DNA from: Branchiostoma floridae
Lineage: Eukaryota > Chordata > Leptocardii > Amphioxiformes > Branchiostomatidae
Direction of reading: 5' to 3'
NCBI RefSeq assembly: GCF_000003815.2
Contig: NC_049983.1
Coordinates: forward strand, 5,061,996 to 5,125,995
DNA: 64,000 nucleotides
Part shown: positions 11,280 to 23,883 of the stretch, piece by piece
Numbering within the stretch: the first letter of the stretch is position 1
Layout of the letters: the number at the start of each line of letters is the position of its first letter
The notes under the pieces: model-generated
The model's input: the letters and a program-made list of their open reading frames with translations, nothing else
Databases searched by the model: none
What the model was told of the DNA's origin: nothing
Program-made: the position numbers and the translations under genes

Positions 11280-11576
11280 GAATGTGTCTAGTTGAAGAGA
11301 GTCTGCTGATAGATTAATCACAAGGTCCTGACTAGCCCATATAGAAGCCGGATCAGTGGGTTCACACAGAGCTAAATGTTGTGTTTCGGGGGGGGGGGGG
11401 GTGCTATGTCCCAACTAAAAGAACAGGAGCTATTTGACTCATATACATTAACTTTGTCTTAGCTTTGTTTCCAATTGGAATCCAAATTGTCTTTAGCTTC
11501 ACTTTGCACTTGTCTAACAAGGCTAAGTCTCCTATTGGACATCTAAAATTGTCTTCATTCATAGTTAGAGTATAAA
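11280..11576. other. Intergenic, no gene seen
   Basis: Unassigned sequence with a G run at 11389-11401. I see no splice-bounded coding exon and no recognisable protein motif. Confidence 0.5.
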
Positions 11577-11730
11577 AGATCATTTTTTCCAGATCACTTC
11601 AGTGTCACTGACGAAGGATAGTGGATACTATCTAAAATGTCTGACCGTTTCCAAAACCATATCCAGTTGCTTAAGTAACTACTTTTTGGCGTCTTATTAC
11701 CTGGATGCCTAACCTACATCGACGTAGCAC
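11577..11730 (+). mobile_element. Possible 3' end of a Penelope-like element
   Basis: The sequence tcactgacgaaggatagtgg, then aaaatgtctgaccgtttcc, resembles the spaced SVTDEG...YLKCLTVS-type 3' end found downstream of the GIY-YIG domain in many Penelope-like elements. It is weak evidence based on pattern alone, and no nuclease or RT motif adjoins it. Confidence 0.35.
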
Positions 11731-11773
11731 CAATATACCTATAGAAAATAATGACCACAGCATGTACACATAT

Positions 11774-12558
11774 CACTAACTTGCACATGTCACAATGTTG
11801 GTATTTCTAAAAATCAAGAACAAAGCATGTCCAGGACAAAAGATACAAAAAACGCAAATCCTGCTGCAGTACCAAGGTCACACACCAAGGGGCTCAAAGT
11901 TGACCTTCGCCTTCGTCTTGCAAACATCTTCCCACATACCAAATATCATTACCTTCCATCCAGAGGTTCCTACGTTATGCTGACAAATATCCTGAAACAC
12001 AGACAAGCACCACATAGACACACACATATAGGGGGGGGGGGGCAAAAACAATACCTCCATCTTCCAGGAGGTAAACACAGAGAAGCGTACAGCAGTCTGT
12101 CGGTCCGTAGGTTGTTTGATATTTCACGCTACCTGAGAGCAGCACAGTCCAACCTCCACAAACTCAAGACAGATGTACAAGACTGAAGGGTGCCGGGGTT
12201 AAGTCCTCAGTGGCTGTACTGAGGGGTCGATATCCTGCTACAATTCAGCGTTGTACTGTATTTTAAAGGGCCATCCAATATTTTCAGCTAACAAGGTGAC
12301 TTGTTACGCCAGCTTTGCCGCATTAGTAATGTCCAAGCAGATGAAAGGATCCAGTTTATGACGCAACGTACGTTTTTTAAACATTACCTCAATGAAACAG
12401 TGCTTGTCTGGGAAGACGAAGGTCAATGTCAATTTTGAGCCCCTTGGTGTGTGACCGTGGTACTGCAGCAGACTTTGACTTTTTTGTATGTTTTGTCCTG
12501 GACATGCTGTGGACTTGATGTTCAGGGATAACAACATTGCAACATGTACAAGTTAGTG
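11774..12558. mobile_element. Inverted-repeat element, arms about 155 bp
   Basis: The left arm (about 11774-11928) contains agcatgtccaggacaaaa, ctgctgcagtacca and cacaccaaggggctcaaa. The right arm (about 12396-12558) carries the same landmarks in reverse complement. Between them lie a G tract at about 12031-12042 and a tacctccat motif. The open frames across it are not protein-like. It is probably a non-autonomous DNA transposon or two opposed copies of one repeat. Confidence 0.6.
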
Positions 12559-12660
12559 AAAGGTGTACATAACCATGGCTATATTATCGAAATGTGGAAG
12601 TCGTTTGCATAGTCAAAATATTTCATGGAGGTATGGGGCCTACGAACTCTTGCTTTGAAA
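12540..12660 (+). repeat. Copy of the CATGGAGG-terminal family (3' end)
   Basis: It shares agttag.gaaaggtgtacataacca and ends tcatggaggtatggggcc then acgaactcttgctttg. It closely matches the copy at 34557-34689. Confidence 0.6.
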
Positions 12661-14041
12661 CACTCCATCTCCGCGCGAATCGGACTCTCCCTCGATGCTT
12701 TCTGCAGACTGCATTTTTTTAAAGAATTAATTTAAAGTCGTTAAGGATTTTATTTAGATTTCAGCCGCAGTGACCCAACAAATACAGTTTAGCAATGTAA
12801 AAATAAATACATACAAATATACATTGTATTGAAAGGCCTCTTATTTTTTTGTTCAAATTTCATCACCCAGGCTAGGGTAGGTCGAACATCACAAAGTATG
12901 CACCCCCCCTCCCCCCGTATGGCCACGTTGATTAGATTACATGGATGGCTCTGGCGCGAATCAATTTTTGTCCGTTTCCAAAAAAAATTCTATATTGTTA
13001 ATCGTAGAAAGCAGCTGCTAGACGAGCAACTATAAGCTGCACGCTAAAAAAACATATCGGACATATGGATACTAATGTAGAATAACATATTAAATTCTTA
13101 AGTCAAGGAAAAGATTTGATGGACCAACTTGAGTCCATAGGACACAATCCTCCGTGAAGTGTATTCATGGTGTTTGCGATGTGGCTAAAGTGTTAACCAC
13201 CCTCTTAACTACCAACATGTCAAATGTCAGACCAATCCATCAAAAGGATCTTGGTTTAGAGGTGTCATGACCTATTTAGCGCCGCCTCAAGCAAGCCAAC
13301 TATATCAATGACCGGGTCCACAATTCCATAAAGATACGGGTGCTTTCTGAAATATTCCATTACTTATCTTCTTCTTGTCCATTACTTATACAAACAAAAC
13401 AACGTGCGTCATCTCACGGCTTTGAGCAGACGACATGCCAAACTATATATGGATGCAGCAAATTGTTCGACATACTCTTTTGTCTTTAGACATTTGTTCC
13501 TGACTACTAAGATTTAATGATAATGGCTGAGGTATTTACGTCAAACTTATTTTTTTTTTATTAGAACGCTCGCATCAGGTTTTGGGTTCCTGGAGGACGC
13601 TATCCATATAATCGAATCAACATGACCTAACCCCACATTCTATCACTAATAAGGTCAAGTCTGTTGAACCTGTCACGGAGAAAAGACAGACAAACGTAAG
13701 GCTAGAGGAACTCTTCTGTAACATTACTTCTACATAAAAGCGTCATTGTTTTTCCAAAGGAGCAACGTAGATTACATACCCTTTTCGGATTGCACGGTCT
13801 CACTGGATGCCAGTTGTCTAATTTCATGATTGTTCAATTTATGACTTGCGTGTCGTAATAAGCACGTTCCGATAAAGGTAAAGAGTGTAAAGGTAGAGTG
13901 TTTGGCTAAAGGGTCCATGGTTGTTTTACCGCGTATGCATTGCATCCTCCCTAATTTAAGGTAGATTAAAAGATTTACACAAATTCCGACAAGATTAAGT
14001 TTTTGTCTGGTTTGGTGTGTGATTTGGTGGATTGCATTTGC
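12661..14041. other. Intergenic, no gene seen
   Basis: AT-rich sequence with C and T tracts (12903-12917, 13551-13560). A short stretch near 13555-13620 (acgctcgcatcaggttttgg, gggttcc) recurs near 60655-60725 and is probably a shared repeat end. No supported exon. Confidence 0.5.
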
Positions 14042-14134
14042 TAGCCTCCGCCAGGCCTTCCTTCTGGGGTACGGCATCGTAGAATTCGGCAACAAAAATC
14101 GGGAATTTTCCGAAGGAAGGCCTGGCGGAGGCTA
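14042..14134. repeat. 93-bp foldback with 23-bp inverted ends
   Basis: The left end tagcctccgccaggccttcc is matched by the inverted right end ggaaggcctggcggaggcta, with about 47 bp between the arms. The arms are essentially perfect, so it could form a strong hairpin. It is probably a tiny MITE. Confidence 0.65.
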
Positions 14135-14573
14135 CCTCCTCTGGGTGGCGGTGTTCTAAAACAGGATGGCGAACTGGGACCACCTTGCTTACCTAGTAAT
14201 GTCCTTCCTACATCTGATGCTGAAATTCCAATGCGATCAGGTCAGCCAAGAAGGTAATAGGGCTATAAGAAATCGATCGGACGGTGAGTCTGTGAGCTCT
14301 AAAGGACATTTTCGGCCGGTAAGACGTCCGGTGTTCTTTCGATCAGCGCGCAATTTTTAGGGATCGCCGGCGATTTTCAGGGGTCGGCCGATGCGCGCTG
14401 TGCAGCCAAACATGTTCTTAACATCAGCGACAAGTCGTTACCGAGTCGCCTGCAGGTCGTCCGTACCTCGCCTAGGTATCGGTCGACATTCGATTGATCC
14501 AACGATTGAAGTGTACATGCGTGTGTGTGTAGAAGACCAGCATAACTCGGGACGACTCGATGGATTTGATTGA

Positions 14574-14830
14574 TTGCTGTGTGAGTAGGTCCTTATCAGA
14601 CATGGAAACGATTAGATTTGGGGGCCCCTAGCAGCTTGATATAGTACTGCAGAGGAACTTCCGGGTATGATATCTCGGGTTCTGGACATGGTGTTTTCAT
14701 GATGTTTGAGTGGCAGATAGCTCTTTGGTCAGAGAGTAAGTCACTAAGTGGTGTAGGTTTGGCCCCCCTTTTTGAACTGCAAGGGTTCATTTTGTGTCAG
14801 ACTTTGAAACAAATGTTACACTGATTTGAA
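14574..14830 (+). repeat. Fragment of the CATGGAGG-terminal family (middle part)
   Basis: Landmarks gggggcccctagcagcttg, tactgcagaggaact, atatctcgggttctgg and ttgaactgcaagggttc occur in the family order. Immediately upstream is gaagaccagcataactcggg, which also precedes other copies. Confidence 0.6.
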
Positions 14831-14935
14831 TCATTTATGTCTAATAATGCTCACTTCATGTGGCGCTGCATTGCTGCAACTATATATATAAAATGTCCAT
14901 CGTTAACCACTATGGAATTATAGCACAAGTCAACT

Positions 14936-15020
14936 GGCTAAAATCGTGCTCCTAGAGCCCGGCGCTGGGGTTGGGGGTCATTAACCCCAGCCAGCGAGAG
15001 ATTGTGTAAACACAGGCTAC
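14936..15020 (+). repeat. Interspersed repeat shared with 34745-34905
   Basis: ctaaaatcgtgctcctagag and cattaaccccagccagcgag followed by gagattgtgtaaacacagg occur here; the same blocks occur inverted at 34745-34905. No coding capacity. Confidence 0.55.
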
Positions 15021-15741
15021 ATTACGGCCAATCGCACAAGACTGGGATCTACATAATATTCTGAAAACTCAAACCATCCCCTATTCACTCTATCAGAAAT
15101 GGCATAATCGCATAGGAATTAACTATGTAAGTCACCGTTTGGGCTATCGACATACCAAAAACAATGACGAACCTTTTTGGGTTATTCTCGTCTAAACATT
15201 TGAAACGAAATCGGCCCTTGCAGTTCAAAAAAAGCCGGTATGGTATGGCCTACAACACTTACTCTCTGCCACAAGAAATAGCTACTTTACATCATGATTC
15301 TCGAGTTCTGCTGTTCATAGACACACATACTTATAACTTTTTACATAAACACACCGAAAACATAACCTTCAAAGCGAAGGTAATAACGCAAGAAGGTTTA
15401 CCACTCACAAATCGCGAGCGTTGAATGTTAAGAGCACAAGGTATTTACTTCAGAATCCTACGATAGATTACACTTAATATTTTAAGGTTTGATGTGCAAA
15501 TTAGTCTTCGTTTCAGATTTGTATTGTTAGTGGTATCATGTCATATGATGTAGTTCAACTGAACTTTGCACATTAAATTTTGGCAAAATAACTTAGGTAA
15601 TAATGGATATTGGGAAAGATATGATTTGCATCCCCTTGTATTCTTTCTACTTCTTGTAATCGAGTATTCATTTTTTTGATACGACGAAACAATACAGTTC
15701 GTGAGGCAACCCACAGGGACGCATATATTGCCGGTCATCGA
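15021..15741. other. Intergenic, no gene seen
   Basis: AT-rich sequence with one 86-codon frame (15164-15424) that shows no family resemblance or flanking splice sites. I treat it as non-coding. Confidence 0.45.
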
Positions 15742-16084
15742 CCACATTACTGTATCCATGTACAACATTATTGTATCCATGTGCAACATCACCGTATCCA
15801 TGTATAACATTACCGTATCCATGTACAACATTATTGTATCCATGTGCACCATTACTGTATCCATGTGCAACATCACCGTATCCATGTGCAACATTACCGT
15901 ATCCATGTACAGCATCACCGTATCCATGTACAACATCACCGTATCCATGTACAACATTACCGTATCCATGTACAACATCACTGTATCCATGTACAACATC
16001 ACTGTATCCATGTACAACATCACTGTATCCATGTACAACATGGCAGCCATATCTATGTACAACATCACTGTATCCATGTACAGA
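15742..16084. repeat. 21-bp minisatellite
   Basis: About 16 copies of tgtatccatgtacaacatcac with small substitutions (ac/gc, cac/tac/tat). Because 21 is a multiple of three, several frames on both strands remain open and translate as 7-residue repeats; these are artefacts of periodicity, not genes. One unit near 16036-16056 is replaced by a tggcagccatatct variant. Confidence 0.9.
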
Positions 16085-17405
16085 GCTAGGGAAGGTGTAA
16101 GGTCGCGGTCAGGTTCTCTGTTGTTTCTGACAGCTAACTCGTGGGCGGGCTAGTTTAAACTTTAGCATGACCAAAGAACAACTGTTTGGGAAGGACAGCG
16201 GCTGCTTGTTTTGTCTGTTTGTTCTGTCTGGATAACACTGTCCTACCGCCGGATACAGAACCTTAAATATTTATTTTGACCTCAAGGATCGCTCAAAATG
16301 CATGCAGTACAAAATTAACTGGAGAAATGGTTCATACATTTAGTCCTTCACCGTGATCTGGACTATAGTTAATGGTGCCAACAATATTGCGGAAAAATGA
16401 CCTCAGTTTACCCCATTCCCACTGGTCATGATAGAGAAGACGGGCGATATGTAAAGGGTTTACAGGTTCCTTGTACAAAGAAAGTCCCCTGGCTCTTTCC
16501 GAAAAGCAAAATGAACAGTGGACCCATTCTATTCGCAGGCACTTTTGTATCATTATTCAATTATGCTTGTTAGATCAGCTAGTCCCATCAAGGCGGTCTC
16601 TGTGATCACTAGTCCTGTGGCCAAAACTATGGCGGTTTTATCCTTGCCCAAACCGCTGTTATGAATAAATGAATGTGCCGATTTGAGTGCCCAGCTGTGC
16701 AGGGAACCATACTCCATAGAAGCCTGCTCTTCTGGAACGCCAAACAACTCGGGAAGAACGGAACTCTCTACAAACGGGGCGCGACCTTGTCGGTCTCCGT
16801 TTTTACAATTTCACCCAACCACTATGTCCTATGTAGGACAGGAGTACTGGACATGGATAGTCATGGATAGAACAGTGAGAATTGTGCAGGTTCTCGGATA
16901 TGCTGCAGATATACCGTACCCTTGTTCAGTCGTATATTTTCGAGTTCAAACCTGATACTCCTTATTACTGCAATCAAAGCGAGGTTCCAAGTTATTCAGT
17001 ATTCAGTTCAATGGTATTTCCTTACCTTCCAATGCTCTATTGTGATGCCTCTGTAGAGTATGACTTCCTCCTTAGACCTTACAGGTGACGAGAAACGATG
17101 ATTGTCTGTTCAGTCGGCAGCACGCCAGCACATACACGGCTTAATGAGACCCAGCTTTCCACATGACCTCCCCTCCACAGTGCGGGGATGCCACACGGCA
17201 CATACCGCCTTACAGGACCCATCTCAAACACCACAATATCACGTACCAAATTACTAGCTCAAACAGTGCTGATGAGTCGGCGGATAAATTTGACAACTTT
17301 TCCTGCATTTATTTGATTTTGCTGTTGTTTGGGAAGTTTTTACAGGGCGGTACGTCATCAATGTGTCGTGCCTGATGTATTGAAGTCATTGAATAATTGT
17401 TCCGT
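16085..17405. other. Intergenic, no gene seen
   Basis: Mixed-composition unique-looking sequence. The frames here are short and mutually overlapping, and none carries a recognisable motif. Confidence 0.45.
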
Positions 17406-17407
17406 AA

Positions 17408-17448
17408 AACCAAGGAGGTTAAAACGTGTTTTTTAACCTCCTTGGTAA
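17408..17448. repeat. Perfect short hairpin
   Basis: The stem accaaggaggttaaaa is followed by a short cgtgtt spacer and the inverted arm ttttaacctccttggt. The arms are 16 bp with no mismatch. It is isolated in the intergenic region; it could be a miniature transposon relic. Confidence 0.7.
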
Positions 17449-17859
17449 AACATCACAGCCTTCAACGGTCAACCAACCCAGGTGACCATACAGCACTGTA
17501 CTCTGACCTTATCGGTCTTATCGAGCAGTTCTGTTGACTGGAGAAGTGGTTCCGGGCTCTCCGGGCTGACCTTCTATAACAACTGCTATTTCTGTCCGAA
17601 CCTCTCCCCAGCTGGTGCCGTGAACAGGGCCACTTCAGGTGGACGTGCCCCGCCAGCGGGAGAATTCCAGACACCTAACTCGGGGTTTGTTCAACCGTAC
17701 CGAGCGGGGAGGGGGAGGGGATACAGCATGCAGAGGTTGGAGAGGGGGAGCGATCGTTGCTTTCTTCTGACTGCCCCACTTTCTGACAGCCCTTTTAGGA
17801 GAGGGAATTTAGGTATTTTCTTTGGGGGGGGGGGGTCCTACTCTGTTGCTCACCGCACG

Positions 17860-18338
17860 GTCATTATCTTCACCAAGAAGGTTATATTTACATTCGCCAA
17901 GAAGGTTATATTTTGGATAGTGTTTGTTTGTTTGTATGTATTGATATTTGGTATGTGGGTAGGTTTTGATGGGAAGTGGAAAAGAAACGGATTATGGGCC
18001 CGCTAGCGGTTTGTTATGGTACTGCAGCGTAGGTTCCGGGTCTGATATCTCAAGTGATTTTTGAGAGTTAGATAGCTCTTGGGGCCGAGAGTAAGTGGTG
18101 TTGGCCCCCTAACGGCTTGTTTTGGAACTGCAGGGACTGACTCGGTGTCAGACTTTGAAAGCCAAGAACTCAAGTAGGGATTAACGGCTCGACGTGATTT
18201 TGGTATGTGGATAGCTTAATTGATCGATGCTTCGTGCAAAGTAGGTCATTGGCAAAGGTAGGTCATTGGCAAAGGTATGGGGTCGTACATCTCTAGGTTG
18301 TGTAGCGATTTTCTGTATGTGTGTGTGTGTGTGTGTTT

Positions 18339-18417
<79 letters not shown>

Positions 18418-18600
18418 AGACCACCATAACTCAAGGAAGCCTAGATGGCTTGTACTGATACTTGGTATTGGGGAGACCTATGTCCTGTAAACGATTAGAT
18501 TTCAGGCCCCCTTGTGGCTTGTTACGGTACTGTAGTGGAACTTCCGGGTTTGATCTTTCGAGTTCTGGACATCCTGGTCGCAAGTACATAATTTATTAGG
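17860..18600 (+). repeat. Two adjacent copies of the CATGGAGG-terminal family with a GT tract
   Basis: First copy: aagaaggttatattttgg, gatatttggtatgtgggtagg, ccgctagcggtttgtt, tactgcagcgtagg, ggaactgcagggactgac. After a (GT)n tract, a second starts: accaccataactcaaggaag, gcccccttgtggcttgttac, tactgtagtggaacttccgg. Each is truncated. Confidence 0.6.
18316..18414. repeat. (GT)n microsatellite
   Basis: Nearly pure dinucleotide tract of about 100 bp. The Cys-Val or Thr-His repeat frames across it are not genes. Confidence 0.95.
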
Positions 18601-19017
18601 AAACAGTACAATAACCCTCTTTACTAGAATAAAATCTTTATACTTTTGGAACAATTTGTGCCATTTGGAAGAGTAGACGATCAACTAAGACAATTGTATG
18701 CAAATGAGGACCATATTTTTTTATAATAAATGGGAAATACTTTACTCGAAGCAGTTAATATCATTTGGCGATGGCATTGGCGAAGCATTTCTCTCCCGTC
18801 ACTCGATGACCAAAATGTGACCAATCGTACGGGTTTATTGAAAAAAATCATTGTAAAGGATATTACCTAAAAAAAAATACAAAACGAAAGAAAATAATGC
18901 TAACATGGTCGAACAACTGAACTTGCCAATTTGTTTGTGTGAAGTTATGCTAAGTATACAATATGTATCTTTCTTTACCAATCTATGTCTACTGATTGTG
19001 CCCTCACGATGAAAACC

Positions 19018-19088
19018 TTCATTCATTCATTCATTCATTCATTCATTCATTCATTCATTCATTCATTCATTCATTTATTTATTTATTG
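19018..19088. repeat. (CATT)n/(TTTA)n microsatellite
   Basis: About 14 cattcatt-type units followed by atttatttattta. It forms the tail of the LINE end just described. Confidence 0.9.
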
Positions 19089-19204
19089 ATCTTGTAGGGT
19101 GGTCCCTTGAGTTCAGTCTAGCAGACTGATTTCCAAGGGAGCCCTGTGAATGGCTGTAGTACTGTACTACCTTCATGGCGAAGGTTACCCCGAAGGTGGT
19201 ACTA
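19018..19204 (-). mobile_element. 3' end of a LINE (minus orientation) with tetranucleotide tail
   Basis: Reading the minus strand, a hairpin (plus-strand arms gtactaccttc ... gaaggtggtac, 19164-19204) is followed by an approximately 60-base spacer, then accctacaagatcaataaat and a long (AAAT/AATG)n tail. The order hairpin, A-rich spacer, tetranucleotide tail matches the LINE end at 8777-8870. Only the 3'UTR is left; no coding part was recognised. Confidence 0.55.
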
Positions 19205-21235
19205 CTTCAATACGTTTTGTGAACAAAGTGAGCACAAGGAGACACTTTTCGTTCCTTTCCTCATTGCTGATCTTCTGTCGCCGCTAGGTTTAGAAAGGTT
19301 CTGACTTGTTCCTGAATTGCCCCCACAAAACAGCACGAACAGACAGATGGAAATGTTGGCGGCGCTCGTAAAACTAAAATATGAGGGCGCAGTAAAACAG
19401 GGTGGAGAGCCACAGGAGAGCATCCTTAACCAGAAAGGGCTGTGATGGCATAGGCCCAAACCAGCATAAACACAACATAACTGCGGTCTTCTTGATCAGT
19501 AACAGCCATTATCAAATTATACAGACGGACAAAAAGTACTTTCAAGTCACGGATTCGATGTTTCCTCTTGAAGACGTACTTTGACCCTTTGAAGTTTCAG
19601 TTTTGCTTAAACCCAAACAAAACGCCTCCCTCTCCAACCTTACTTTGTTCCATAATTCCCCTACTACCCACGGGGTCAGGAGGATAGGGGAATACCACTC
19701 TCTCCCTCCCTCTCTTTGAAATGTTTATTTTGGTTCACCACTAAGCCTTCTTCCAACCGAACCCTGCTCTCTGATATAACCTTTCAAAGCAGTGGAATTT
19801 TCGGTAAGGTACACGAAGCTGTAGCCAAGGATGTTTGTCCAAATCTATTTCCCGATGAATGCAGCCCTGACACAAGGCCAGTATTCATCGCAGACGAACC
19901 GTCTGTACTTGGAACAAAGACATATTTCCTTTGCCAAACAGGAGCCGGAATTGTCCTGGCGCTGTACCCACTTGGGACGCCCTTACCCCTTGTTACTGCT
20001 GTGATATGTTACCCTGTAGACTGCTGTCTGTCCTGTCACGGGGTGCGTTCATCTGCCCCACATAGTGTGGCATGTCTTACCGTGATACTGAACAACATAG
20101 AAACCAGACAGACGTGTGTTTATTCCATCCTTCCCAGGTCCTTTGTGACATAATCAGATAGAGGCATGTCTACATATCCTATTTCCGTCAAAAGAACTGA
20201 ACTTACCTGGTGCTTCAAGTCACCATTTGCCGGTAAAGATGAGCAGACTAGACGGCTTGTGTTTGGTGGCGTTACAGTCTCAGTCTGTGTCACTTTTGGG
20301 ATGAAAGAATTCCTTGATTGTGCCCCTTTTGATTACAGAAACAGTTGACAACTGAATACAGTAGCCGGTGTGGCCGCTGAAGGACAGTAGCAGATGTGGT
20401 GAAAACTTGCTGTCAGAAATGTCCGCAGTGATGGACGCAATCCTGCAGATTGTTGTTCTGTTTACCTAGCGTGGTACTATTCTAAGGTCGTCCGTCTCCC
20501 AAACCGCCAGTTCCACGGGAAAATTAGATCCCTCCAGTCCTGATGAACCTCGTGACCCGGCACCCAGCAGATATCATCCCCAGCCCCGGTCTCTGCAAGG
20601 GACCGAACAATCTTCTTTTCTCGCCAAACTAGTAATTTTACAAACGTTGACGGACTCAGAACTCGGAAACCGGAACCCTCTGCCGCGCTGGCCGCCGCTC
20701 GTATTGTGTAACCAGAGATGGCACCGAGAGAACACGTTATACCATGCCTCAGGAACAGATGTGTCCCACCTACGCCTACTGTACCAGATATTATCATAAG
20801 CACGTACTCATTCATTTGATATTATGGCAATGTTCTTGCTTTTCATGATAATGAAAAACAGAAATGCATTTCAGTTCTTTACTTCAGTACTTCACCTACC
20901 GCTCCACATGGTGTCTTATGAAATCCAATACCAGCCTTACGCCCATAATTGTATGGGTAATGTAAGACCACTAGAGACCCTCATGGCGCACGACAAATCA
21001 TCGCGCGCAAGAATCAAACTTCTTACAACGCACACCGAACATCCCAGCTGTGATATTTCTGACGTGGACGTGTCATACGCCTGATGTAGACATTCTATAT
21101 AAAGGGGTAACATTTAACATGCCCTACATGGTGAAATAACACGTGATCTCTCTTCGACAGGTGGTTTTGTTGTGGCCAGACATTAGACTACAATACATGC
21201 TGTAGCCTGTACGACAGAAAATTGGGTGAATCGGG
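19205..21235. other. Intergenic, no gene seen
   Basis: A 145-codon frame (19716-20153, plus) and a 112-codon frame (20477-20815, minus) are the longest here. Neither shows a motif I recognise, a signal peptide or LRRs, so I do not call them as genes. Composition is similar to neighbouring intergenic DNA. Confidence 0.45.
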
Positions 21236-21346
21236 GACAGTGGACGGGGCCTTTTTTAAATACAAAATAGAGAGCCCGATAAAAACGACTAATAAAACGT
21301 TAAAAAAACAGCCGGAACCTAATCTCTGTTTGGAGAGTAGCTTTAT
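21236..21346. mobile_element. Fragment of the TCTGCTTGGAG inverted-repeat family
   Basis: gcccgataaaaacgactaat, gttaaaaaaacagccgg, then aacctaatctctgtttggag. The same string order recurs near 51185-51285 and 54280-54345, and its inverse near 57960-58010. Confidence 0.5.
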
Positions 21347-22581
21347 CCTGAAACAATAACATAAAACAGTACGGTCCGTCTGATGCTAGGGAAACTAAAA
21401 ATGAGAAAGCAGCCAAGCAGTGAGTTCCAGTTTCTGTCCGGCGGGGTGGTAATCAGAAGGTATGTGTGGGTCACGCCGGGCGCCGTGACATGGTGACCCG
21501 CGAACACAAACTCTTCCGGGACGACATCCCAACATCTGAACCTCATGAGAAGTTCTAATGTCAGGCTGATGCTGGGTCTCCAGCTCACCCCCTGCCTGCG
21601 GTTCAGGAATCCACGTGGTAACAAGAGTTCGACAACCCCAAAACCTCCCCAACAACCATATTGCCATCAACTACCGCTGAGGTAGCATTAGCCGAATGAC
21701 AGAGCTTGAAACGTGTACGCGTCATCATGTGGAGGCCGGGTAAGCTTCGTTTCATGTTTTATGGGCATGATATGATGCAAATTATGCAGCAGGATATGAT
21801 GCAAATTATGCAAATTGTGACTTGATTTGCAATTTGCATAATTCTCGAGGAAAGTCTATAATTTCTTTTTTTTCCATAATCTGACCTGATACCAAGAAAA
21901 GGGCAGACGTCATAGTTGAGTCGCACAGTAGAAGGCACAAAATGGAAATCTATATTTCCCCTTAAAGTCTTTGAAAATCTTCTTTTTTCTTGACAATTTT
22001 GGCTGAACCTGGATACTTGTAGAAGAAGGAATAAGTATGGTCTAAGCTTTCCCATTTTGGTCAAAATGTTTACTTTTCTGAAGCCTCGTTTTAGTGTATT
22101 TTAACATGCTTTCCTATGGAGTGTTCCAACTATGGTATCAGCCCTACCGAGCTAGTGGGACATTAACAGAGACCAAATTTGCATAATTCATTAATTGATG
22201 TAGAAATTAAATGCCATAATTCCTTTGTGGTGTGTTTTTGTGACTGTTACAATGGAAATCCCTATTTGCCCAGGGTCCAGTTCTGCTTCCTGTAGTATGT
22301 AATTTGAGTCCAGGGGTATGTTACCAATCCAGCCTCTATATGACAGATGTTTCATTATATGACTGCTGCCATGTGGTCTAATACCACGACCGTACCATTT
22401 GAATCAATGTTAAAACAAACACCATCTTTGCCCACAAATCCAATTAAAAACAGTATTATATCTGGAGATGTTTACCTTTCATTTGTAAGCACACTCAACG
22501 TTAGGCAATAAAAAATGGACCCTAGATCTAACCGACGAAACAAATTTATCGCATTTCAAAATGCAGCACTCAGGACAAGCT

Positions 22582-23042
22582 TTTATTACCTCCATGAAAT
22601 GTCAAAGATGTTGATAATGATATGCATGTTATGCAAACGATGACTTAATTTGCATAATTAATGTGGAAATTGCATAATTTCATTGTTTTGGGCTTCCATA
22701 AATGTAACACTTGTAAATTTTGATAGATGGAACATAAGCAGATACCAAATATGCTATTTGTAGACCTATGCAATCAGCTTTGCTGCCTATAGGTCTGTGT
22801 AATGTACCGTTGCATTTTGAATAAATGAAATATGCTAATGAGGAACTGATTTGCATAATATCTGCGAAAATGGTTAAACCGCTCAATGATTACGGATGGG
22901 AATTTCATACTTGTGATATGTGTATGATAGTCAATGATGAACATCACCATGCATGAAACATGTAAATGTGCAAGTCACTTGCATAAAATTTACAAAAGCT
23001 CTAAATATTTCATGGAGGTATGAGGTCGCCGAACTCTAGTTT
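22582..23042 (+). repeat. CATGGAGG-terminal family copy with both end motifs
   Basis: It starts ttattacctccatgaaatg and ends atttcatggaggtatgaggt then cgccgaactctagtttt. The two end motifs are inverted relative to each other (acctccatgaaat/atttcatggaggt), which suggests a non-autonomous element with short inverted ends. The interior is AT-rich, with repeated tgcataat motifs. Confidence 0.65.
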
Positions 23043-23302
23043 TAAATCATTTCATATCAGTTCGGATCGATCAAAGGGAATCATTTTTGGGACCCAGAAT
23101 CTTACTCTCAGAGTAATACATGAATGAGACCATATTGATTTGCTGGGTATGCTGGGAAATATGGCACCTTCCACAGGAGGCTGGGCCATGGGGGTGTTAA
23201 TATTTTCTTGTTCCTTTGTGCTGCATAGCAGGAATGTTAAACCTGTTATGAAAACTCTAATAATTCCATGGAGGTATGAGGTCTCCGAATTTTTGTTTAA
23301 AA
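23043..23302 (+). repeat. CATGGAGG-terminal family, partial 3' end
   Basis: It ends ccatggaggtatgaggtctc then cgaatttttgttt at about 23270-23302, directly after the previous copy. The sequence upstream of the end motif is not clearly alignable. Confidence 0.45.
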
Positions 23303-23459
23303 ATGTGACACGTACACGTGTACTTTCTTAAACCCAAACTACATGTGTCAAATGCCTCCTGTTTCGCCGAAACGCTTAGGGTATAAATGACGGTGCACGT
23401 CATGGTCTATATCTTATATCCTATACTTGTCGAACCTTCGTCTCTCTCTCTTTCTTTCT

Positions 23460-23880
23460 GTGTGGATATTTGTGTGTGTGTTAAACAAGATAACCCGAGA
23501 AGGTAGAGGCCTTTTTTGAGAACTGCGATTTTATTTAAGTCTCTGGAAGAGAATAACTCTAAAAGTGATTGACGGATCGTCGTGAGTTTTGGTATGTAGA
23601 TAGCTTAAATGATGATTTACAAAACCATATGCTAATTATACAAATCATTATACTGATTTGAATAATCGATAAGTAAGTTTAAAATCCGATGCATTCCATG
23701 ATAGGGCTCGCAAACATGTGACATATGTAACTGACGAAAATTGATAGATATCAAGTATGCAAATGAGACCCATTTCACATGATTAATGAGAAAATACTAT
23801 AATTCTATAATGGTCAATAATGAGAATTTTACTCTTGAAAGGCATTTGAAAGTTACGTTAATATGTCATCTTCATTATCG
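23460..23880 (+). repeat. CATGGAGG-terminal family, diverged fragment
   Basis: gataacccgagaaggtagag, agagaataactctaaaagtg and gttttggtatgtagatagct are landmarks found in the copy at 44966-45520. The end motif is missing. Confidence 0.45.
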
Positions 23881-23883
23881 ATC

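Noticed and set aside
15541-16077. 178-codon minus frame with MDTVMLY repeats
   Set aside because: Produced by the 21-bp minisatellite.
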